Source of the DNA: Farysia itapuensis
Lineage: Eukaryota > Basidiomycota > Ustilaginomycetes > Ustilaginales > Ustilaginaceae
Direction of reading: 5' to 3'
Assembly: GCA_023212645.1 (NCBI GenBank)
Contig: JALBYC010000031.1
Span: 62,001-126,000, forward strand
DNA: 64,000 nt
The notes under the pieces were generated by a model. That model worked only from the letters and a program-made list of their open reading frames with translations. It had not been told where the DNA came from and ran no database searches. The translations under genes were made by a program, and so were the position numbers. The number at the start of each line of letters is the position of its first letter. The stretch's first letter is position 1. Shown here piece by piece: positions 59,701 through 64,000 of this stretch.

Positions 59701-59905
59701 TAAAAAGAAGCTTGCCTTTGCCGATGATGATATCTTCCACTCGACCTGGCCTGCTACGATCTACGATCGACGAGGCGAACAGGCAACTTGCAACCGACTG
59801 ACGCCGCTACTGGCGCAACGGATCAAGGAGGAGCTGAACACATACAAGATGGAGGAGATGGCCGTAGCTCCTTCCAGCCGCATCTACACTCACTTCTTCG
59901 TCTAG
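56771..59905 (+). CDS. Bni4-like protein with C-terminal PP1-docking region
   Basis: The product is 1044 aa from ATG 56771 (MTDSEVCSQK); the next in-frame Met is at 56804. Most of the chain is Ser/Gln/Pro-rich, including a Gln/His tract (57181-57320). A basic patch (RKVGNLGKLARRHSLMGL) and a charged helix (about 675-745) lie in the third quarter. The last 67 residues are the conserved part: KKLAFADDDIFHSTWPATIY, then DRRGEQATCNRLTPLLAQ, IKEELNTYKMEEM and RIYTHFFV. From memory, this is the signature end of yeast Bni4, where a (K/R)-(V/I/L)-x-F motif docks the phosphatase Glc7; KLAF is the equivalent here. Bni4 positions chitin synthase at the bud neck. Family membership is likely; the same role is inferred. 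Confidence 0.62.
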   Translation: MTDSEVCSQKSMAVSLALNWTPPSSSPLLDEPQSSHQSCSSRDTGLSPPPARNRQSSTPSPTGPSQALDRSNQLYSSENSAKSEQYTSSAPLASSTTSSTFPQASSLATYTTNPPMFGSQFHPQPFGQSTPGYFMPSQHQQQQHQLHQQQQQHSQFAWMQYQQMLQAQAHQFYAQQHQQHQQWPNATQSDVLQADGRRRTSSTPQRPHPITYNDTFRRENSQAQASFPSASHQSGAFQAGQMRNSASQPSGLAQFGQISQPVYSSPASVPSAAGFHPYRRSQRSQDLGSPGQPTTTTSVVPMSHVSALNNQDARSRTSSNNSNSSSRDILAATERKRGISPSPSAPSLTSSSAAKVSTPASQAGLSHLRGAPPRSNSQSSVTSNASSRAATVTAPPSHQRSNSNASITSTSAQRSGAVAGPAKKPSPLSRQTGKDDDREAVYGGSDDEERVNGGRSSPMFGHSTKSKKTGLSSKLRKALSFSSMKELPSSEQAPAVNRPGVGRQLGGLANSSGETHASTGSTQSSSPPRTPENGVALSSSSAASISSRRGAKPPLTGNNETKKSIFNRKMNSSSDNLSISSTVSSASVMLRKVGNLGKLARRHSLMGLTNMFNKDKERDGTDGISNASFTSLPLASDDAPINSSQNMLKSKKSTPASAAITHATVELENSRPTEGGMTPAASYVRQHQIQMQAQAELEQKAARERAETDAKARETGENRQRMIEKEKERLKTKRGWRKKFGSSGSVSSVQSDAPTGLEFAQTGRENSIDQQHIGGWHSDAGAAAEGGVSQSHIEDGFENSFDQGLLERPHMPAAGAIGDGESGDEAETESLRHWGEGIERSRASAAQFSNYKGILKRTASNPDLMINESFERPFAGRTRASSFDAPLASPSHSVSTMTHVSSNTAGVARLDGVAAKADSTSSRLDYERSASPISIQHSGSALGHHSNSSMPTLSMLMTDGTDAEPGTQRSVTAPVQGKKKLAFADDDIFHSTWPATIYDRRGEQATCNRLTPLLAQRIKEELNTYKMEEMAVAPSSRIYTHFFV
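57181..57330 (+). repeat. CAG/CAA/CAT repeat coding a Gln/His tract
   Basis: Mixed CAG, CAA and CAT codons in the Bni4-like gene encode a polyglutamine/histidine stretch interrupted by a few hydrophobic residues. Confidence 0.8.
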
Positions 59906-60868
59906 AGATCCGAACAGAGTGCTTCCACTCAGTCGCCACCTCGAAAACGTGGGGCTTTCCCTCGCATCGCATTGTTTCCTATTCTCCCGCGATTCTGTTC
60001 CACCAAACTGATCCTTTTCTAATCATCTAGACCATATCGTGCTGCTCATTGCAATAAGAATCCCAGAACATCTGCATCCAACTCCAAATTGACCGTAAGG
60101 ATAGTGAGCATGGTCGAGCATGGCAAAGTGCTCACATTCTCGCGTTCTTACACTCTGTGAAGCTATACGCTGTGCCGCTGAATATTCAGCCTGTGACGCT
60201 GTGACCACTTCGCTTTTTCACACCGACGCGCATCACAAAAATAGAATCTGAAAAAGGGGGGTCCTTTAGCCGAGTTTGAGCCCGATGCTAGCCAAGTATG
60301 GGTCACGACTCACGATCAACGAGGAGTGGCCACCAGTGTAGCCCTATGCAGGTGGTGGTGCCTGCAGTACCGAGCCTCTATAGCCAGCTCTCTTTGCGCA
60401 AATTGATGAGGTAGAGCATAGAAAGAAGTGCGTTGCGCAAGCTCTCGGATGCATGTTGTATCGCCCAAGTGCAATGCTGACGTCGACGCTGATTTCGGAT
60501 TGAAGAAATACAAAGAAATAGTGCGAGTGCTTCAAATTGGATTCGATCTTGGCTAAGTTGGTGCCCGTCTTGTTTCCAACAACGTGAGCAGGCATCGTCA
60601 CACTTGCCTCCACCACTGCATCTTTTGCCCTTCCATCCCTCATCCTCCTTGGTGCACATCGTCCCCACAGGTCAGCAACGCTTGCTCTCTCGCCGTTTCG
60701 CCTGTGAACTACCTGCAGCTGTCCGGTCAGGTTCACACAAGGCTACGACATCCTTTCCCGATACGCTCTAATACATCGGCGCACGTGCCTACTTAAACTT
60801 TCTCCTGAGATCCGCCTCCTGCCCGGTCATAGTCTTCCGCGAAGTTGTTGTTGGACTAGCTATCAAGC
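59906..60868. other. Intergenic region upstream of KES1
   Basis: About 960 bp between two plus-strand genes. Overlapping short frames in both directions have no protein-like composition. Pyrimidine-rich DNA near 60590-60840 probably belongs to the KES1 promoter and leader. Confidence 0.5.
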
Positions 60869-62065
60869 ATGGGCCTACTCGATCATGTCTCCGGTGCAGT
60901 GTCTGGTGCCAAGTCGCACATCAAGCCGACGAAAGAGGACCGTCCACCTGAAGGAGCCAACGCCGATGACACCGAGGAACTCGACGAGGAGTCTGGCAAC
61001 ATTCTCATGTCGCTCATCGGTCAGTTGCGGATAGGTATGGATCTTTCCAAGGTCACTCTGCCCACATTCGTGCTTGAGCCACGATCCATGCTGGAGCGCA
61101 TCACAGACTTTATGTCCCATCCCGATCTCATCTTTGGTGCGGGCAAGCTCGACTCCCCCGAACAACGCTTTCTTCAAGTGACACGATACTATCTCTCCGG
61201 CTGGCATATCAAGCCAAAGGGTGTCAAGAAGCCCTACAACCCCATCTTGGGCGAATTTTTCCGTTGCTCGTATGATTACCCAGACGGCACAAAGGGCTAT
61301 TACATTGCCGAGCAAGTCTCTCACCACCCGCCCGTCTCCGCATACTACTATGTCTCGCCCGAGAACAATTTGCTCATTTACGGCGAACTGAAGCCAAAGT
61401 CCAAGTTCTTGGGCAACTCAGCAGCGACAATTATGGGTGGCGAGAACCGTGCTGTGCTGCTTGACTGCCAAGATGACGGCGAGTATGCGATCTCGATGCC
61501 GAACATGTATGCCCGCGGAATTCTGTTTGGCAAGATGGTTTTAGAGCTTGGAGACACGAGCAAGATCCGAAACGATGCCAACGACCTCAGCTGCGACGTC
61601 GAATTCAAAACTAAAGGCTACTTTACTGGCACCTACAACGCCATTGGTGGAAAGGTGACCAAGGGGCACAAATCCATCGGCGAAGTGTCGGGCAAGTGGT
61701 CAGACTCGATGGAGTACAAGGACGCATCTTCCGGCAAGACCGAAGAAATGTTTGATGCTCATAAAGCGACCATGGTCCAGAAAGAGGTCATTCCAGAGTC
61801 CGAGCAAGAGGACAACGAGTCCCGAAAATTGTGGAGCGGTGTCACAGAAGGTATCAAAGCCAAGAACCTTGACAAAGCAACCGAATCCAAATCGGCTATC
61901 GAAGACAGGCAACGTGCGTTGGCCAAGGAGAGAGAAGAAAAGGGTGAAACATGGTCTCCCCGCTTCTTTGTCCAGAAAGGTGAAAAGTACTACCCCAAGA
62001 TGGATGCCATGCCGAGCGATACTTATCGTCCATCCATCGTTGTCGAGTACTTCAAGAAGCTGTAG
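60869..62065 (+). CDS. KES1: Oxysterol-binding protein Kes1/Osh4 type
   Basis: Single exon, 398 aa, ATG at 60869. It is a single ORD domain with no PH or ankyrin region, as in yeast Osh4. Marks: a Gly/Ser-rich start (MGLLDHVSGAVSGAK), the lid and tunnel segment LIGQLRIGMDLSKVTLPTFV, KPYNPILGEFFRC, the family signature EQVSHHPPVSAYY near 148-160 (the two His bind PI4P), and the C-terminal DRQRALAKEREEKGETWSPR. It exchanges sterol and PI4P between membranes and opposes Sec14-dependent Golgi secretion. The length is close to yeast Osh4 (434 aa). Confidence 0.95.
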   Translation: MGLLDHVSGAVSGAKSHIKPTKEDRPPEGANADDTEELDEESGNILMSLIGQLRIGMDLSKVTLPTFVLEPRSMLERITDFMSHPDLIFGAGKLDSPEQRFLQVTRYYLSGWHIKPKGVKKPYNPILGEFFRCSYDYPDGTKGYYIAEQVSHHPPVSAYYYVSPENNLLIYGELKPKSKFLGNSAATIMGGENRAVLLDCQDDGEYAISMPNMYARGILFGKMVLELGDTSKIRNDANDLSCDVEFKTKGYFTGTYNAIGGKVTKGHKSIGEVSGKWSDSMEYKDASSGKTEEMFDAHKATMVQKEVIPESEQEDNESRKLWSGVTEGIKAKNLDKATESKSAIEDRQRALAKEREEKGETWSPRFFVQKGEKYYPKMDAMPSDTYRPSIVVEYFKKL

Positions 62066-62292
62066 AGCCCTTCATACCTCCTATACTCTCTGTCATGCCT
62101 TCCTCCGGCAGTCGCACTGATCCCTAGCTCTCTCACTGCCTTTCCCCGTTTGATCTGACCGAATTTCACTCTATACTTTGCGTCTTGCTGCCTCACCGTG
62201 GACATCGCTGTGACAGAGGAAAATGAAACGGCTGACGCCGCCTTGCGTGTGTATCTGAAAGCACTGGGACTCCCTCGATATCTTGGCTGACT

Positions 62293-62343
62293 TGCGCTGT
62301 TTTCCGCTGTCGTGCGCTGGATTGCGCTCATTGCGCTAGCGCT
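62293..62343 (+). promoter_or_regulatory. Cluster of four TGCGCT repeats and an AGCGCT palindrome
   Basis: TGCGCT occurs at 62293, 62313, 62323 and 62332, with spacings of 20, 10 and 9 bp, and runs into GCGCTAGCGC. Spacing near the helical repeat suggests factor binding on one face of DNA. Confidence 0.55.
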
Positions 62344-62452
62344 TCTTTTTGGAAAGCGAATTGTTAGACGTCAAAATGCGCTCAGATGAGCATATGAGCT
62401 AGTGAGCTGAGCTTGGCAGAGCCAGAGCGCACGGGGCTCATGAAAGTGCACG

Positions 62453-62458
62453 ACGCGT
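62453..62458. promoter_or_regulatory. ACGCGT (MluI cell-cycle box)
   Basis: An exact ACGCGT lies 180 bp upstream of the ATG at 62638. In yeasts this is the binding site of MBF, which drives G1/S and ribonucleotide-reductase-related genes. Confidence 0.5.
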
Positions 62459-62637
62459 AAAGTGCAGCGCGGCAAATTGCACGCGACTTCTCTGGACGTG
62501 ACGCTCAGCCCGCATCAAAAGGGTAAGGCCGAATCGCAAAGTTTGCTTTCCTTCAAAGCTCACCAGTCGCTCGCGGTTCGTTGCCTATTCTGCAAATCTC
62601 TGCGACTAGCCTGGCCTTTCAACGTCCCATCTGCGTC

Positions 62638-63606
62638 ATGTCACCAATCACTGCTTCAGGAGCATCTGCGCAGTACGAGCGGATGTATAAGAAACATTTT
62701 AGCAATCGCGGACCATCCTTTGCCCTTCGCGAGACTTTATCGTCGTCATCCAATGTGGACGGCTTGCCGTCGTCGTCATCAACAGCCGCATCTGGGTCCA
62801 CCAGTCCCTTGCTTACCGCTTCCGCCAGTTTGACACCAGCAGTGATGGATCCATTCGCTGGATCGTTTAGGGCCTCCAAAGGTCAATCGAGTCGCTCCGA
62901 TCCTGTCCTTGTTCCGACGGCAGCACCCTCACACGTGGTGGATGTCGGAACCCACGCCGCGCTTCAGAACCTGGGCTATCGTATCAGGTCCCGTGTTTCG
63001 CTCGGTTACAACAGATCGCAATCTACTACCAATGTTTTCAACACGGACTTTGGTACCTCAGCGACCCCGATGACCGAGCGCGAGGTCCTACGGTCCGTCA
63101 CCAGCAGTGCCCGCTCTTGGAGCAGGTCCCATAGTGCGCCCACTGCGGCAGCCAACTTCGACGGCTTGCGTGATGTCCGGTCTCTCAGCACCATCGTAGA
63201 TCACAGTGCAGACGCAGATGGTGACATTGCTATGGAGAACAACAATCAATGCTCATCAGATGCTCAACTTCTCAGTAGCGCAGCGGCTTGGAGAAAACGC
63301 GGCAGAGATATGAATGAAGATCAAGACTGTCCGCCGGAGCTAGGACCGACATCCACCCCTTCCCTCTCATTTTCATCCTCGAGCTCAGGCTCCACGTCCA
63401 ATTTCCTTCCTGATCCGTCCCCCACAGTCCCACCTGCGGTCGCATCACAAAGGATCATTAAACCTATGCGTCATCACGCACCATTACAGACGGAGCCCGT
63501 TCTCACAAAACACACGGATGACGAGGAAATGGAGCTGCAGCATCCCCAGCCTTCCTCTCCCGTTCGATACAATTTCCAGGACTGGATCGACAGGACTGAC
63601 TTCTGA
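62638..63606 (+). CDS. Small disordered protein with a HUG-like motif; candidate ribonucleotide-reductase regulator
   Basis: Single exon, 322 aa, ATG at 62638 (MSPITASGASAQYERM). It is almost wholly Ser/Thr/Pro-rich and disordered, with two islands. One, at about 111-125, is NLGYRIRSRVSLGYN. The other is the acidic end VRYNFQDWIDRTDF. The first resembles the short R-(I/V)-x-x-x-V-x-x-GY motif of the fungal ribonucleotide-reductase inhibitors Hug1, Dif1 and Spd1. These are likewise small disordered proteins that bind Rnr2/Rnr4 or control their nuclear import. The upstream ACGCGT and TGCGCT cluster would fit cell-cycle or damage control. The functional call is an inference from a short motif; only the gene itself is well supported. 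Confidence 0.5.
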   Translation: MSPITASGASAQYERMYKKHFSNRGPSFALRETLSSSSNVDGLPSSSSTAASGSTSPLLTASASLTPAVMDPFAGSFRASKGQSSRSDPVLVPTAAPSHVVDVGTHAALQNLGYRIRSRVSLGYNRSQSTTNVFNTDFGTSATPMTEREVLRSVTSSARSWSRSHSAPTAAANFDGLRDVRSLSTIVDHSADADGDIAMENNNQCSSDAQLLSSAAAWRKRGRDMNEDQDCPPELGPTSTPSLSFSSSSSGSTSNFLPDPSPTVPPAVASQRIIKPMRHHAPLQTEPVLTKHTDDEEMELQHPQPSSPVRYNFQDWIDRTDF

Positions 63607-63753
63607 AGTTTGCCGAGTATATACCCTTTTCACTTGGACACACCCCTAAGACATGCTAGTATCATTTTCGTCGACGGCCTGTTTGGAGTGATGTGTTGTT
63701 TGACGATATAGTTACAATGCAGATCGCTGTTGGGTGAGGTATACGTTGCGATT

Positions 63754-64000
63754 CTAGCCAACGAAGCGGAAGCTATCGGCCTGGACAAAATACTTTGCAG
63801 TGAGCTTGGTGCTTCCGTCCTTGCCAGTGTTGGAGCTGCATGGGACGCCACCGACACCAGCTGCTTCCAGCTGTACGGGTATTGGCGCGCCCCTCGCGGC
63901 AAGCGCCTGGGAGACAGTGGTGGCATCGACCAGGACGAAATTTTGTGAAAAAGCACGCGGATGCGACGTTATTGGTGCGTCGGGATCAAAATTGGCGCGG
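63754..64000 (-). CDS. NTF2-like mRNA export factor (NXT1/p15 type), C-terminal fragment
   Basis: A minus-strand frame enters from the right edge and stops at 63756-63754, giving 82 codons with no internal start, so only the 3' end is in the window. The reading RAFSQNFVLVDATT, then a Gly/Ala/Ser-rich loop, then KYFVQADSFRFVG, matches the last two strands of the NTF2-like fold as in NXT1 (FNQNFIL ... SDCFRF). NXT1/p15 pairs with the Mex67/NXF1 receptor to export mRNA through nuclear pores. The loop between the strands is longer than in animal NXT1. Another NTF2-domain protein is possible. It converges on the gene ending at 63606 with 147 bp between stops. Confidence 0.65.
   Translation of the reverse strand, partial: RANFDPDAPITSHPRAFSQNFVLVDATTVSQALAARGAPIPVQLEAAGVGGVPCSSNTGKDGSTKLTAKYFVQADSFRFVG

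Larger units (their letters stand above)
62066..62637. other. Promoter region with TGCGCT cluster and MCB-type box
   Basis: The 570 bp between KES1 and the small disordered-protein gene contain four TGCGCT copies and an ACGCGT box, annotated separately. No gene is seen. Confidence 0.55.

Noticed and set aside
60344..60736. Minus-strand frame of 130 codons upstream of KES1
   Set aside because: No family feature, overlaps another minus frame and lies in the probable KES1 promoter.
63630..63956. Minus-strand frame of 108 codons near the right edge
   Set aside because: It runs in a different frame across the NTF2-like fragment, whose sequence has clear family character.

Overview
This window is nuclear DNA of a fungus, most likely a basidiomycete yeast or smut of the Ustilaginomycotina. 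The coding sequences are eukaryotic and mostly intron-poor. Where introns occur they are short (about 55-90 bp) with GTRAGT...YAG ends. Many proteins carry long Ser/Pro/Gln-rich disordered stretches. Several families present are typical of fungi: fungal SNAREs, an Ssn6-type corepressor, Zn2Cys6 and GATA factors, an XanA-type xanthine dioxygenase and a GH128 glucanase. The species is not determined. I saw no rRNA, tRNA, transposon or CRISPR, and nothing bacterial.

Layout, left to right. 1-9.1 kb: a gene fragment at the left edge (-), Slx4-like (+), secreted GH128 glucanase (-), drug/metabolite-type transporter (-), SEC20 (+), mitochondrial uL16m (-), then an SFT1/BET1-type SNARE (+) followed only 5 bp later by the Fe-S co-chaperone JAC1 (+). 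9.1-18 kb: PSP1-domain protein (+), xanthine dioxygenase (+) with GATA sites upstream, DUF89/ARMT1 phosphatase (+) and VMA12 (-). 18-32 kb: a large unknown coiled-coil protein (+), an SMN homologue (+), a GATA factor (-) divergent from a Zn2Cys6 factor (+), and a multispanning membrane protein (-). 32-43 kb: MFAP1 (+), YPT7/Rab7 (-) containing a 6-nt micro-exon, ATG16 (+), ARP5 (+), RRP1 (-), GTPBP1-like GTPase (-) and a short-chain dehydrogenase (+). 43-64 kb: SLC35C2-type transporter (+), MED31 (-), glutathione synthetase (+), VMA13 (-), mitoribosomal mL46 (+), SSN6/CYC8 (+), a Bni4-like protein (+), KES1/OSH4 (+), a candidate ribonucleotide-reductase regulator (+), and the 3' end of an NTF2-like export factor (-) running off the right edge.

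The genes do not form one pathway. Functional themes recur: endomembrane traffic and acidification (SEC20, SFT1, YPT7, ATG16, VMA12, VMA13, KES1), mitochondrial translation and Fe-S assembly (uL16m, mL46, JAC1), and nuclear RNA or transcription functions (SMN, MFAP1, RRP1, MED31, SSN6, ARP5, NXT1-like). Neighbours are tightly packed, with several convergent pairs 50-110 bp apart and short divergent promoters.

I found no strong candidate for a wholly new multi-gene system. The most notable observations are: the YPT7 micro-exon; an SMN homologue recognised only by its Gemin2-binding helix and YG box; a small disordered protein with a HUG-like motif behind a cell-cycle-type promoter; the SFT1-JAC1 spacing that leaves no room for a promoter; tandem 20-residue repeats inside the ARMT1-family enzyme; and a cysteine-rich basic tail on the GH128 enzyme. 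All identities come from reading the sequence against remembered family features; no database search was run.
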